Shown: positions 9,701 through 17,635, counted from the stretch's first letter. The stretch: DNA of 44,887 nucleotides from Acidobacteriota bacterium (GCA_021813825.1 JAKAJI010000004.1:1-44887); one strand, 5' to 3'. Notes: a model not told the origin generated them from the letters alone. Translations and numbers: made by a program.

Positions 9701-10430
9701 TTCCGGGATTCGTGAGCGAGATCGTGGTTCCTTCGAAGTCGGCGAGCGTGAGTTTTCCTTCCCGCGCGCGGGCGACGATCGCGTCAAACGCTTCGACATA
9801 CTCCTCGAAGCTCAGCGTGTCGGCGTTCTTGATGTTCGGAACTTTGAGCGAGCGAGTGCCGTCCTTGGCGGCGACGTCGACCGCGAGGCCGAAGTTCACG
9901 TGGTCACGGACGGCTCGATAGGCGGTCCCGTCGACACTGGCGAAGGCGTGGTTCAGCGCTTTGTTGGTGCGCAGCGCCTCGAGTATCGCCCAGCCGATGA
10001 TGTGGGTGAAGGACAACTTGGATTGGCCGGCGCGGCCGCGCGCGTCGTTGGCGATGCGGCGGTTCTCCTCGAGAATGGCCACAGCCACCATCCTTTGCGA
10101 GGTGGCCGTCGGCAGCGTAAGGCTGGCGGTCATGTTTTCGGCGATGCGGAGCGCTGCGCCGCGTAATGGAACGAGTTGCTCGCCGGCGACGGCGATGTGG
10201 GCGGGCGCGGCGGCGGGCGCGGGCTTTGCGTGTCCGTTCGACACCGCGGCCTCGACGCCGTTCAAGGCCGGCGCAGCCGCAGCGGCCCCGTTTCCTTCAA
10301 AAATCTTCTTCCAGCTTTCGTCTACCGTGCGGCGATCATGAAGATAGTTCAGATAGAGCTCATCTTCGAGCCACTGGTTGATCCCGGGAGCAGCGCTACC
10401 TGGCGCAGAACTACTGGATGAGTCAGACAT
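6708..10430 (-). CDS. kgd: Multifunctional 2-oxoglutarate dehydrogenase E1/E2 (Kgd type)
   Basis: A 1240-residue fusion enzyme of the TCA cycle, of the type known from actinobacteria (Kgd). Order: a short 2-oxoglutarate dehydrogenase N-terminal segment (INQWLEDELYLNYLHD), an Ala/Pro-rich linker, an E2-like succinyltransferase catalytic domain (about 85-340, ending in YDHRVIQGAESG, with the catalytic His kept and the usual DG replaced by QG as in Kgd proteins), then the thiamine-diphosphate E1 domain (IGMAHRGRLNVLANIIG, GDAAFAGQGVVAETLN, NNQIGFTT) and the C-terminal transketolase-like part (LLPHGQEGQGPEHSSAR). It has no lipoyl domain, so it must work with a separate lipoylated E2 and an E3 encoded elsewhere. 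It is cytoplasmic. Length and domain order match the family. A hairpin lies between this gene and mrp upstream. Confidence 0.95.
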   Translation of the reverse strand: MSDSSSSSAPGSAAPGINQWLEDELYLNYLHDRRTVDESWKKIFEGNGAAAAAPALNGVEAAVSNGHAKPAPAAAPAHIAVAGEQLVPLRGAALRIAENMTASLTLPTATSQRMVAVAILEENRRIANDARGRAGQSKLSFTHIIGWAILEALRTNKALNHAFASVDGTAYRAVRDHVNFGLAVDVAAKDGTRSLKVPNIKNADTLSFEEYVEAFDAIVARAREGKLTLADFEGTTISLTNPGTVGTYGSMPRLMPGQGAIIATGAIDYPAEYRALSEAARASLGISKVMMITCTYDHRVIQGAESGLFLARLQALLEGADEFYQRLMHAMSLTAKPATWSTMPAPSVPPAATAQPAATPAVSAELVEKQGAVMHLIHMHRVRGHLMADLDPLGLMHREEHPELDPETYGLTTGDLDQVFTVGTLQVHRGSSHTATLREILEAIRKTYCGTLTCEFMHIQHPDQKQWLQDRMEPEMNHWPLGDTVRRRILERLIEAEEFEHFLGTRFVGHKRFGLEGGESAIAILDEFVERAGAGGVHEIVIGMAHRGRLNVLANIIGKSMVQVFSEFEGGDPESIEGSGDVKYHLGASGVRKTTSGHEVALSVVCNPSHLEAVDPVVEGIVRPRQDRAGDAERARVIPLLIHGDAAFAGQGVVAETLNLSQLKGYKTGGTLHLVINNQIGFTTDPSEGRTATYSTDIARAVQAPIFHVNADDPEACVRAAQLAFDYRQQFKKDVVIDMVCYRRHGHNEADDPSYTQPLMYRKIKTHPSAAVQYARTLVASGLVDEAAVTAMRKTVSGRLNAIYDESKKGGERYHVDSLTAPEVEVKTRAEATQTAISPALLDRVVQKMTELPADFHLHPKLKSVVDKRRQILTGAPIDWATGEAIAFGSLVLEGTPVRLSGQDSGRGTFSQRHIKFFDYEDGRPYIPLQHAAPDQARFEVYDSSLSEYAVMGFEFGYSVADPSTLVLWEAQFGDFANGAQIMIDQFIATAETKWAQPSGLVLLLPHGQEGQGPEHSSARIERFLQLCGEDNMQVCNCTVPAQYFHLLRRQMVGGPQGRGMRKPLILFTPKRMLRNPRATSLLSDFTTGTFEEVLPDHSVDAGNVKRILVCSGQVYFDVLASREERKANDVAIVRLEQYYPFPEAKMRDALALYPANAEVRWVQEEPRNMGAWRFVREWFRPLLDPTGRTLGYAGRLESASPAPGSLKRHNAEQAELIEMAFAAELPAIPKKRPSRRKTR

Positions 10431-10488
10431 GCAGTTTGGTGGGAGGTTCCTTCTTCTCTCATCCTATCGCGATCCCGGCGGCTTGTCG

Positions 10489-10508
10489 GCAGGTCAAAGA
10501 CGACCTGC
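10489..10508 (-). terminator. Hairpin between mrp and kgd
   Basis: GCAGGTC and GACCTGC form a perfect 7-bp stem with a 6-base loop in the 81-base gap after the mrp stop and before kgd. There is no T-run on the minus strand, so this may be a weak terminator or a transcript-processing structure rather than a full stop. Confidence 0.35.
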
Positions 10509-10511
10509 GGG

Positions 10512-11357
10512 CTAGTCTTCAATCTCGATCTTCGGCCCGGTCTTCGCTCTCTCTTCGGCGGCGCGCCGTTCGACCTGCCGGGCCAGTTCGAGATAAGGCC
10601 GGGCGACGTCGGTGGCGTCGCCGACCACGACAGGCCGGCCGGTGTCGCCGCCCTCCCGAACGCGCGGGTCGAGGGGAAGCTCGCCGAGGAACGTGACGTT
10701 CATCGCGTCGGCCGTCTTCTTCCCCCCGCCCTGGCTGAAGACGTCGATGCGCTCGCTGCAATGCGGGCAGATGAGGTAGCTCATGTTTTCGACGAGTCCC
10801 AGGAGCGGCACGCGGACCTGCTCGAACATGAGAATGGCCTTTCGTGCGTCTTCGAGCGAGACTTCGGAGGGCGTGGTGACGATGATTGCGCCGGTGAGGG
10901 GTGCGGTCTGGATCAGCGTAATCTGCACGTCGCCGGTTCCGGGCGGCAGGTCGACGATTAAGTAGTCGAGATCGCCCCAATCCACCGAGCGGAGGAACTG
11001 CTGGATGACGCTATTGAGCATGGGGCCGCGCCAGACCAGGGGTCGATCGCCCGGATTGAGCAGGCCCATGGACATCACTTTCATGCCGTAGCGTTCCACC
11101 GGCTGAATGCGCTCGCCGATCGCGTGAGGTTGGGCTCGGACGCCGAGCATGAGCGGCACGTTTGGCCCGTACACGTCGGCGTCGAGCAGTCCGACCTTAT
11201 TGCCCAGGCTGCCCAGTGCGAGCGCCAGGTTCACGGCCACCGTCGTCTTGCCGACTCCGCCTTTTCCGCTGCCGACGGCGATCAGGTTTTTCACGCCGGG
11301 GATTGGCGGCCGGACCGGCTCGCCCTGCGATCCCATTGGTCTCGATTGCGTTCCCAT
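10512..11357 (-). CDS. Mrp/ApbC-type Fe-S cluster carrier ATPase
   Basis: A 281-residue P-loop ATPase of the Mrp/Nbp35 family, which binds and transfers Fe-S clusters to apoproteins in the cytoplasm. Visible motifs: the deviant Walker A GKGGVGKTTVAVNLA, switch region DADVYGPNVP, LIVDLPPGTGD, and the paired cysteines LICPHC that bridge the Fe-S cluster in the dimer. The N-terminal DUF59 (MIP18-like) domain found in many Mrp proteins is absent, so this is the short form. Two starts are possible, ATG 11357 or ATG 11336; both precede the P-loop by a short disordered segment. It lies upstream of kgd on the same strand and is divergent from the conserved unknown gene at 11460. Confidence 0.92.
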   Translation of the reverse strand: MGTQSRPMGSQGEPVRPPIPGVKNLIAVGSGKGGVGKTTVAVNLALALGSLGNKVGLLDADVYGPNVPLMLGVRAQPHAIGERIQPVERYGMKVMSMGLLNPGDRPLVWRGPMLNSVIQQFLRSVDWGDLDYLIVDLPPGTGDVQITLIQTAPLTGAIIVTTPSEVSLEDARKAILMFEQVRVPLLGLVENMSYLICPHCSERIDVFSQGGGKKTADAMNVTFLGELPLDPRVREGGDTGRPVVVGDATDVARPYLELARQVERRAAEERAKTGPKIEIED

Positions 11358-11459
11358 TTCTTACCGATGATCGCGCATTGTTGCGTCCCGGCGCCAATGT
11401 CGTCGGGCCAGCAGCAGCCGGCTTGGGCGGACCGAAGGGGCGTGTTACGCTGGCCTCTT

Positions 11460-11936
11460 ATGCAGCTTTCGGGGATTTTCCTCGGGCTTGGGGAGGAGAC
11501 GTTCGGCGAGCTTTTGCGGAACGTCTCGATCAGCGGCCTCAAGACATATCAACTTTATGAACGGATGAAGGTGCGCCTCCATCTACCGAAGCTCAACGCA
11601 AGCACGCTTCGTGCTGCTGAGCCGAAGCTTTGGCAGCGGCTCCAGACGGGGGAGGAGGACCTGGCTACGGAGTTGGCGCAGGCGATTCTGGTTGGGCATC
11701 TGGACATGATCATCGCGGTGCTGAATTTTCTCGAGATCCCGCACGAGGATGGGTTTTTCGCCAAAGACCTGGACGGGGCGAAATATCTCACGGGCGACTG
11801 GCAGCAGCGGGTTTACGATAAGTTTCAGGCGAGTTATCCGCGGGCGCTGCTGCTGTTTTATTTGAATCACTTGGGCTGGGAAGTGGCAAAGGCAGAGAGC
11901 ATTTTCCAGCCGTCGATGCCGGAGACCAAGGCGTAG
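11460..11936 (+). CDS. Conserved protein of unknown function
   Basis: I place the start at ATG 11460 (MQLSGIFLGLGEETFGELL); the ORF track's version from 11124 reads back through mrp antisense. The 158-residue product is soluble, mostly helical by eye (many Leu/Ala/Glu heptad-like stretches), with no signal peptide, no membrane segment and no catalytic motif I recognise. The end contains a run of aromatic residues (RALLLFYLNHLGWEVAK). It is separated by only 9 bases from the ankyrin gene downstream, and that gene overlaps pheS, so the three-gene order looks like an operon leading into phenylalanyl-tRNA synthetase. I do not assign a function. Confidence 0.75.
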   Translation: MQLSGIFLGLGEETFGELLRNVSISGLKTYQLYERMKVRLHLPKLNASTLRAAEPKLWQRLQTGEEDLATELAQAILVGHLDMIIAVLNFLEIPHEDGFFAKDLDGAKYLTGDWQQRVYDKFQASYPRALLLFYLNHLGWEVAKAESIFQPSMPETKA

Positions 11937-11945
11937 CCGGGGACT

Positions 11946-12605
11946 ATGAGCGGGTTTTTCGACGCTGTGCGCAGCGGTGATGTCGGCACGATGCAGGCGC
12001 TGGCCGAAGCCGAGCCAGTCGTAATGTCCTCGCGCGACGAGCGCGGCATCGACGCCTATATGGCGGCGCGGTATGCACGGCAGACGGAGGCGGCGGAGTG
12101 GCTGCTTGGCCACGGCTTTGTTTGCGATGTGTTTTCGGCCGCCGTGGCGGGCAATACGGACCGATTGAGCGAATTACTGGCGCATGACCGGAGTCTGGCG
12201 ACCAGCTACAGCGCCGACGGATGGACGCCGCTGCACCTAGCGGCGTTTTTCGGCAGCCGAGGCGCGGCCGAGGTCCTGATGGCGGCCGGAGCGAATGTCA
12301 ACGCGCGCTCGCGCAACGCGATGCAGAATGCTCCGCTTCACGCCGCGGCAGCCGGAAAGAGCCTGGAAGTGGCCCGGTTGCTGGTCGCCAACGGAGCGGA
12401 CGTGAACGCGATTCAGGAGGGCGGTTGGACCGCCCTGCACGCCGCGGCGCAGAACGGCGACACGGAAATGGCGCTGCTGCTGATTTCGTTCGGCTCACGA
12501 GTGAAGGCGGCGGCAACCAACGGACAGACGCCGCTCGACCTGGCCCTGACCGGTGGCCGCGCCGAGATGGTGAACCTTCTTGATGAGCATGGAGCTTCCG
12601 ACTAG
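11946..12605 (+). CDS. Ankyrin-repeat protein
   Basis: A 219-residue soluble protein made almost wholly of ankyrin repeats. The clearest are DGWTPLHLAAFFGSRGAAEV (about residue 90), a repeat around NAPLHAAAAGKSLEVARLL, GGWTALHAAAQNGDTEMALL, and a final GQTPLDLALTGGRAEMVNLL; two degenerate repeats precede them. Ankyrin stacks bind partner proteins, and no catalytic domain is attached. The ATG at 11946 lies 9 bases after the previous stop. Its 3' end overlaps the start of pheS by about 20 bases, so translation of pheS may be coupled to it. The partner is unknown. Confidence 0.88.
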   Translation: MSGFFDAVRSGDVGTMQALAEAEPVVMSSRDERGIDAYMAARYARQTEAAEWLLGHGFVCDVFSAAVAGNTDRLSELLAHDRSLATSYSADGWTPLHLAAFFGSRGAAEVLMAAGANVNARSRNAMQNAPLHAAAAGKSLEVARLLVANGADVNAIQEGGWTALHAAAQNGDTEMALLLISFGSRVKAAATNGQTPLDLALTGGRAEMVNLLDEHGASD

Positions 12606-13632
12606 GCTCGTGAACCTTTCCCAAATTCAAAAGTTGTGCGATGACGCTCTCGTGAGGATCGCCTCGGCGGAAACCCGGGATGCGCTTGAAGCGGTGCGCG
12701 TGGAAGTGCTTGGCCGCAAAGGGGCGCTGGCCTCTTTTAGCAAGGAAATGGGCCGGCTGGCGCCGGAGGAACGCGCTGAGGCTGGTAAGAAGCTGAACGC
12801 CGCAAAGCAGGAGTTGGAAACCGCGCTTGCGCGGCGCCTCGAGGTGTTTGAGCGGGAAGCGCTGGAACGCCGGCTCGATGCCGAATGGCTGGATCTGACG
12901 CTGCCCGCTCCCGGACCTCGCCCCGGCAGTCTGCATCCTGTGACGCTGATCCAGCGTGAGGTCGAGGACCTTTTTCTCTCGCTCGGCTTTCGCGTCCTGG
13001 ATGGGCCCGAAGTCGAGACCGAATACCATAACTTCGACGCCCTGAATATCCCGCCGCATCATCCGGCACGCGACATGCAGGACACGTTCTGGCTGGACGG
13101 AGGACGGTTGCTCCGTACCCACACGTCGCCCGTGCAGGTTCGCGGCATGGAGCAGTTCCGACCCCCGCTGCGGATGATCGCGCCCGGACGCGTGTTTCGC
13201 AACGAAGAAGTGGACGCGTCGCACGAGCACACTTTTTACCAGGTCGAGGGCATGATGATCGACCGCGACGTTTCGGTGGCGCATTTGATCTACTTCATGC
13301 AAACCCTGCTCCGGCGCATCTTCCGCCGGGAAGTCACGGTGCGCCTGCGCCCCGGCTATTTTCCGTTCGTCGAGCCGGGTTTTGAACTCGACATTCGCTG
13401 CCTGATCTGCGGCGGCGAAGGTTGCCCGGTCTGCAAGCAGAGCGGCTGGGTGGAACTGATGCCATGCGGACTGGTGCATCCGAACGTTTTACGGATGAGC
13501 GGCGTGGATCCGGAGGAGTGGAATGGGTTTGCCTTCGGCCTCGGACTGACACGGCTGGCGATGATGCGGTACGGAATCGACGACATCCGGCTGCTGCAAA
13601 GCGGCGATCTACGATTCCTGACACAGTTTTAG
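12583..13632 (+). CDS. pheS: Phenylalanyl-tRNA synthetase alpha subunit
   Basis: Catalytic subunit of the alpha2-beta2 enzyme that charges tRNA-Phe. N-terminal coiled coil (about 1-85), then the class II core: HPARDMQDTFW (motif 1 region), LLRTHTSPVQ, FRNEEVDASHEHTFYQVEG (motif 2) and FAFGLGLTRLAMMRYGI (motif 3). A four-cysteine segment, CLICGGEGCPVC, precedes the last part, as in many PheS proteins. The exact start is open: ATG 12583 (used here), ATG 12589 or GTG 12610; the first two lie inside the ankyrin gene. pheT starts 17 bases downstream. Confidence 0.95.
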   Translation: MSMELPTRLVNLSQIQKLCDDALVRIASAETRDALEAVRVEVLGRKGALASFSKEMGRLAPEERAEAGKKLNAAKQELETALARRLEVFEREALERRLDAEWLDLTLPAPGPRPGSLHPVTLIQREVEDLFLSLGFRVLDGPEVETEYHNFDALNIPPHHPARDMQDTFWLDGGRLLRTHTSPVQVRGMEQFRPPLRMIAPGRVFRNEEVDASHEHTFYQVEGMMIDRDVSVAHLIYFMQTLLRRIFRREVTVRLRPGYFPFVEPGFELDIRCLICGGEGCPVCKQSGWVELMPCGLVHPNVLRMSGVDPEEWNGFAFGLGLTRLAMMRYGIDDIRLLQSGDLRFLTQF

Positions 13633-13649
13633 CTTTCGAAGCGAGATCG

Positions 13650-15962
13650 ATGAAGTTCTCCTACAACTGGATTTGCGAGCTGGTAGACGGCCTCGATAAG
13701 CCGGCCGAGGCGCTGATGCGTCTCATGACGATGAAGGTGGCCGAGTGCGAGGGCGTGGAGGAAGTGGGCGCGCACCTGGCTCAGGCGGACGTGGCGACGC
13801 TTGTTTCCGTGGAGCCAATTGAAGGCAGTCACAACCAGGAAGTCGTAATCGAGACGGAGCGCTACGGCCGGCGCACCGTCGTCTGCGGCGCTCCGAACGC
13901 TCGTATCGGGCTGCGTTCCGTGTACGTGCCGGCGGGAGTGCGTCTGGGGAATCGAGAGATCGGCAAGGCGACGATCGATGGCGTGGAAAGCGATGGAATG
14001 TTGGTAAGCGCCGCCGAGTTGGGAATCGGCACGGACCATACCGGGATCCTGGATATCGATGGCGAACTTGGGCTGAAGCCGGACCATGTCATCGAGGTTG
14101 ACAACAAGTCGCTGACGCACCGGCCGGATCTATGGGGGCATCTCGGGATGGCCCGCGAGATCGCGGCGATTTTGGGCAAGAAGCTGATCGACCCGGCGCA
14201 GGGGCTTCCGCTGCCTGGTCCAGGCGGCGACTTACACGTTGAGATTGCCAACCCGGCCCTTTGCCCCCGTTACAGCGCGCTGGTTTTTGACAACGTGAAG
14301 GTGGGGCCGTCTCCAGCCTGGCTGCGGTGGCGGCTGGCGGCGATTGGCCTGAACTCGATCAACAATATCGTCGACGCGACGAACTGGATCATGGCCGAAC
14401 TGAGCCAGCCGATGCACGCCTTCGACGCGGACCTGCTGCACGGCGACACGATCTATGTGCGGACGGCGCGGGCGGGCGAATCGATCGTGGCGCTGAACGG
14501 CGAGACCTACGCGCTCGAGCCCGCGAACCTCGTGATTGCGGACGCGGCCGGACCGGTGGCGATCGCCGGTGTGATCGGCGGGCAAGACAGCGCGATCCAC
14601 GAAGGCACGACGCGGATCGTGCTCGAAAGTGCATGTTTCCTCGACTCGAGCGTCCGCAAGACGAGCGTGCAGTTGAAGCTGCGTACAGACGCCTCGATGC
14701 GGTTCGAAAAATCGCAGGATGCGGTGAATACGACGCGCGCGCTGGCGCGCGCGATTGTGCTGTTGGAACAAATCTGCCCTGGGATACGGCTGGTGGGCGG
14801 TCTGGCGGACGCAGGTGGCGAGCCGGCGCCTCCGCCGCCGATCGACTTGCCGCTTGCTTGGCTCGACCGCAAGCTCGGCCGTCATGTGGAGCCGGCGCAA
14901 GCGCGCGGCATTTTGCATGCGCTCGGTTTTGGCGTAAGTGAAGCAGATGGCGGATCGCTTTCGGTCTTGGTGCCGTCATGGAGGGCGACGAAGGACATCT
15001 CGATCAAGGACGACCTGGTGGAAGAGATCGGCCGCATCCTCGGCTATGATTCGATCGAGCCGCGCGCGCCGATGGTTCCCTGCGACGCCCCGCAGGCAGA
15101 CCCGCGCCTTGCGCTGTTGCGGCATATCCGGGATATGGCCGCGGCGCAAGGGTTTACGGAGGTCTATAACTACTCCTTCGTGAGCGAGGAAATGGCGGGG
15201 CGGTTCGGGTTTGAGGCTCGCTCGCACGTGCGCGTGTTGAACCCGATCGCGGCAGGTCAAACATTGCTGCGCAACAGCTTGCTGCCCGGAATCTTTCGCG
15301 TAGTCGAGGAAAACAGCCGGCACTTCGGCGCATTCCGTTTTTTCGAAATCGGGCGTGAGATCCACCCTTGTCCCGGGGAGGAACTTCCGAAGGAGACGCC
15401 ACGCTTTGCGGCCGCGATTTTCTCCCGTGACGACGGCGTGGCGGCTCTGTTCGAGCTGAAGCGTCTGGCGGAGTGCCTGGCGCCGGGCTGCCGGGCTGAA
15501 CCGGTGGACGCGCGCCGGTTTGAACATCCGAGGCGGGCGGCTGAGATCCGGGTTGCCGAAGGGACGCTTGGGCGCCTAAGTGAACTGCATCCGTCGCTTG
15601 GCCTGGAGGGACGAGCGGCAGTGCTGGACCTTGATATTGCCGTGCTTGAACGGAGGTTCGGCGCGGTGGCGAAGGTGCAGCCACAGCGGAAGTACCCGAC
15701 CAGCGCATTTGATCTTTCCGTCGTCGCACACGCGCGAACTCTGGCTGGCTCGCTCCTCGACGAATTGACCATCCTCGGCCGGGAAGACGTTGTCCGCATA
15801 GAATATTTGCGCCAGTTTGCTCTGCCCGACGGGCAGGTGAGCTTTTCCTACCGGCTGACCGTAGGCGCCGCTGACCATACGCTCTCGTCAGGCGAAGTGG
15901 CGGCGATCCGCGACCGGCTGATTGAGGGGATGAGAGCCCGCGGTTACGAACTACGCGTCTGA
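13650..15962 (+). CDS. pheT: Phenylalanyl-tRNA synthetase beta subunit
   Basis: I use ATG 13650 (MKFSYNWICELVDG), the canonical beginning of PheT; the ORF track start at 13422 lies inside pheS. The 770-residue protein shows the usual order: short N-terminal module, OB-fold tRNA-binding domain (about 40-150, VVCGAPNARIGLRSVYVPAG), B3/B4 editing domain (SLTHRPDLWGHLGMAREIAAI, then INNIVDATNWIMAELSQPMHAFD), B5 domain (DISIKDDLVEEIGRILGYDSI), the catalytic-like core, and the C-terminal anticodon-binding FDX-ACB domain (YPTSAFDLSVVA). Length is close to the typical bacterial size. It pairs with PheS from the preceding gene. No T-box or leader-peptide attenuator is visible upstream of pheS. Confidence 0.96.
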   Translation: MKFSYNWICELVDGLDKPAEALMRLMTMKVAECEGVEEVGAHLAQADVATLVSVEPIEGSHNQEVVIETERYGRRTVVCGAPNARIGLRSVYVPAGVRLGNREIGKATIDGVESDGMLVSAAELGIGTDHTGILDIDGELGLKPDHVIEVDNKSLTHRPDLWGHLGMAREIAAILGKKLIDPAQGLPLPGPGGDLHVEIANPALCPRYSALVFDNVKVGPSPAWLRWRLAAIGLNSINNIVDATNWIMAELSQPMHAFDADLLHGDTIYVRTARAGESIVALNGETYALEPANLVIADAAGPVAIAGVIGGQDSAIHEGTTRIVLESACFLDSSVRKTSVQLKLRTDASMRFEKSQDAVNTTRALARAIVLLEQICPGIRLVGGLADAGGEPAPPPPIDLPLAWLDRKLGRHVEPAQARGILHALGFGVSEADGGSLSVLVPSWRATKDISIKDDLVEEIGRILGYDSIEPRAPMVPCDAPQADPRLALLRHIRDMAAAQGFTEVYNYSFVSEEMAGRFGFEARSHVRVLNPIAAGQTLLRNSLLPGIFRVVEENSRHFGAFRFFEIGREIHPCPGEELPKETPRFAAAIFSRDDGVAALFELKRLAECLAPGCRAEPVDARRFEHPRRAAEIRVAEGTLGRLSELHPSLGLEGRAAVLDLDIAVLERRFGAVAKVQPQRKYPTSAFDLSVVAHARTLAGSLLDELTILGREDVVRIEYLRQFALPDGQVSFSYRLTVGAADHTLSSGEVAAIRDRLIEGMRARGYELRV

Positions 15963-15978
15963 AAGCAGTTGCTCAAGC

Positions 15979-16054
15979 TGGTGGGCCCTGTAGGATTTGA
16001 ACCTACGACCAATGGATTATGAGTCCACTGCTCTAACCGCTGAGCTAAGGGCCC
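15979..16054 (-). tRNA. tRNA with anticodon CAT, probably tRNA-Ile2 (lysidine type)
   Basis: Reading the minus strand, a full cloverleaf folds: 7-bp acceptor GGGCCCT/AGGGCCC, D arm GCTCAGCGGTTAGAGC, anticodon stem GTGGA/TCCAT with loop CTCATAA (anticodon CAT), variable loop, T arm GTAGG-TTCAAAT-CCTAC, and an encoded 3' CCA. CAT occurs in elongator Met, initiator Met and Ile2 tRNAs. The CCTTAGCTCAG...GGTTAGAGCAG body and the TTGGTCG stretch match bacterial tRNA-Ile2 better than elongator Met, and an initiator would have a C1-A72 mismatch and a different anticodon stem. Such a tRNA needs TilS to make lysidine. It sits 16 bases after the pheT stop on the opposite strand. Confidence 0.9.
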
Positions 16055-16123
16055 GTTTCGGTGCGGTGCTGACCGCTATTGTAGCGTTGCTTCGCCCACC
16101 GGCCGCCGTTCACGAGACGCCAT

Positions 16124-16774
16124 TCAGGAAACGAGGCCGCGGCGGACGGCGTAGAGGATGAGCTCCGGCATGCTGTGGAGGTTCAGCTTCTGGAAGATTT
16201 TATTCCGGTGGGTTTCCAACGTAGCGAGGCTCACGTTCAGGATGCCTGAGGCCTCCTTGTTGGAGCGTCCCTCGGCCAGAAGTTGCAGCACCTCGCGTTC
16301 GCGCGTGGTCAACGTCTCGTAGCTGTCCTCGGCGCCGCGGCTCTGCAGATGGGTGGCATAGTTCTCCACGAGCATCCGGCTGACTTCGGGGCTCAGGAAA
16401 GCCTTCCCTTCATTGACCGCTCGAATGGCGCCGATTACGTCCGCATCGGTGGAATCCTTCAGCAGGTAGCCCCGGATACCGGCCTGCAGGGAGCGCAGAA
16501 CGTAGCCCTCGTCTGAGTGCATGCTTAGGATGATTACCTTCGTGTGCGTTAGTTTGGCCGCAATCTGCCGCGCCGCTTCCATCCCGTTGAGCATCGGCAT
16601 GGCAATATCGAGCACCGCAATATCGGGTCGCTGCTGTTCAGCCATTTCTACGGCTTGGCGCCCGTCGGAGGCCTCAGCCACGACTTCAAAATCCGGCTGC
16701 CGTTCCAGAAGCAACCGCATGCCCGCGCGGAGGATCGTGTGGTCGTCCGCCAGCAGGATCCTTATCTTTTCCAC
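16124..16774 (-). CDS. NarL/FixJ-family response regulator
   Basis: A 216-residue regulator with an N-terminal receiver (acidic pair in LLADDHTILRAG, phospho-acceptor Asp in IAVLDIAMPMLNG, then ILSMHSDE and YLLKDS) and a C-terminal LuxR-type helix-turn-helix (LTTREREVLQLLAEGRSNKEASGILNVSLATLETHRNKIFQKL). It is a DNA-binding transcription factor controlled by phosphorylation. The start codon is GTG at 16774. No cognate kinase lies beside it, so it is an orphan regulator here. Upstream lies a 315-base divergent gap shared with a stand-alone receiver-like gene. Confidence 0.93.
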   Translation of the reverse strand: MEKIRILLADDHTILRAGMRLLLERQPDFEVVAEASDGRQAVEMAEQQRPDIAVLDIAMPMLNGMEAARQIAAKLTHTKVIILSMHSDEGYVLRSLQAGIRGYLLKDSTDADVIGAIRAVNEGKAFLSPEVSRMLVENYATHLQSRGAEDSYETLTTREREVLQLLAEGRSNKEASGILNVSLATLETHRNKIFQKLNLHSMPELILYAVRRGLVS

Positions 16775-17089
16775 TTCGTGCGCCCCCTTATCCCAATCGT
16801 ACCGATTCTAGCCGACGGTCCGCGGGAGCGGGAGAACATCGTCCCAGATCAGGCTGGGACCGGAAGATTTGAACCATACGGCCATCCGGGGGCGAAAATC
16901 ATGGTCACAGGGTATGTTCCGAAACTGAGGAAGCCGGTAGTATCGAGTTGTGAGGGCAAGGGATTCGTTAGGTGACAGGCCCCCTTTCCACCCTGCCACT
17001 TCCCTCAAAGTCCGGCGGATCCCTTGACCTCGCTTCATCCGCGCGCGATGCCTCTGGATGAGCGAGAGTGCTTCCCCCCCGGTCGGTGA
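16775..17089. other. Intergenic gap, divergent promoters expected
   Basis: A 315-base stretch between two divergently transcribed regulator genes. The only clear structure is the inverted repeat GTCCCAG-ATCAGG-CTGGGAC at 16841-16860. I see no convincing ORF or RNA gene; promoter elements for both neighbours should be here, but I cannot place them with confidence. Confidence 0.5.
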
Positions 17090-17602
17090 TTGGTAATTGT
17101 TGCGACGGAGCATATCCCCTTGTTTGACCTTAGGCGTCTATTTCTGGGTTGGAGAGCGGGTAGGAGCGACTCGGGAGACGTACAAGAGGAGCCGCAAAAG
17201 GAAATCCGACTGCTTGCCATCACGGCTGACATCGAAAACGAGATCGATCTCCGGAAAATTGCTGCCGAGAATGGCTGGCGGATTGTCTCGGCCCGGTCTT
17301 CGGAGGAGGCCATTGCGGTATTGGAGAGCGGGGAATATGCTCTCGTTATTTGTGATCGGGATCTGCCCGGCGAGGATTGGCGCGAAGTGCTCTCGCGTCT
17401 GACAAGTGCCTCGCAACGAACGTGTATTTTGCTGGCTTCGCCCGTCACCGATGAATATCTCTGGAACGAGGTCATCCAGCACCGTGGTTACGATGTGGTG
17501 ACCAAGCCGTATCGCTATGACGAACTGAAACGGGCGATCACTTTCGCCGGGAGCTGGACGGGCCGGCCAGAGAGCCACCGTAGGGAGGCTGCGTCGCGAT
17601 AA
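17090..17602 (+). CDS. Stand-alone receiver-like protein
   Basis: Residues about 38-155 form a CheY-like fold: IRLLAITADIENEIDLRKIAAENGW, a candidate phospho-acceptor Asp in ALVICDRDLPGEDW, CILLASPVTDEY and a conserved-looking Lys-Pro (DVVTKPYRYDEL). The usual acidic pair at the end of strand 1 is weak (AD rather than DD), so phosphorylation is uncertain. There is no output domain. The start is uncertain: the ORF track uses TTG at 17090 and no better ATG/GTG is in frame before the domain. It is followed 33 bases later by the RraA-like gene. Similar degenerate receivers serve as adaptor or decoy modules; I do not know the partner. Confidence 0.6.
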   Translation: MVIVATEHIPLFDLRRLFLGWRAGRSDSGDVQEEPQKEIRLLAITADIENEIDLRKIAAENGWRIVSARSSEEAIAVLESGEYALVICDRDLPGEDWREVLSRLTSASQRTCILLASPVTDEYLWNEVIQHRGYDVVTKPYRYDELKRAITFAGSWTGRPESHRREAASR

Positions 17603-17635
17603 GCTGTTGTACTGTCTTCACCCTTTGCGTGCCCG

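Noticed and set aside
7293-10166. Long plus-strand ORFs (351 and 421 codons) opposite kgd
   Set aside because: They are shadows of the GC-rich kgd gene: no start context, no motifs, and low-complexity Arg/Ala/Gly/Val composition.
12298-13479. 393-codon minus-strand ORF opposite pheS
   Set aside because: Antisense frame of a well-identified gene; composition and lack of motifs argue against coding.
15979-16054. Elongator tRNA-Met as the identity of the CAT-anticodon tRNA
   Set aside because: Body and acceptor resemble bacterial tRNA-Ile2 more closely; I keep Met as a less likely alternative because the anticodon alone cannot decide.
16841-16900. Possible tRNA remnant (GTTCAAATC-like stretch beside an inverted repeat)
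   Set aside because: The bases around the T-loop-like sequence do not pair as a T stem, and no acceptor or anticodon arm can be folded.
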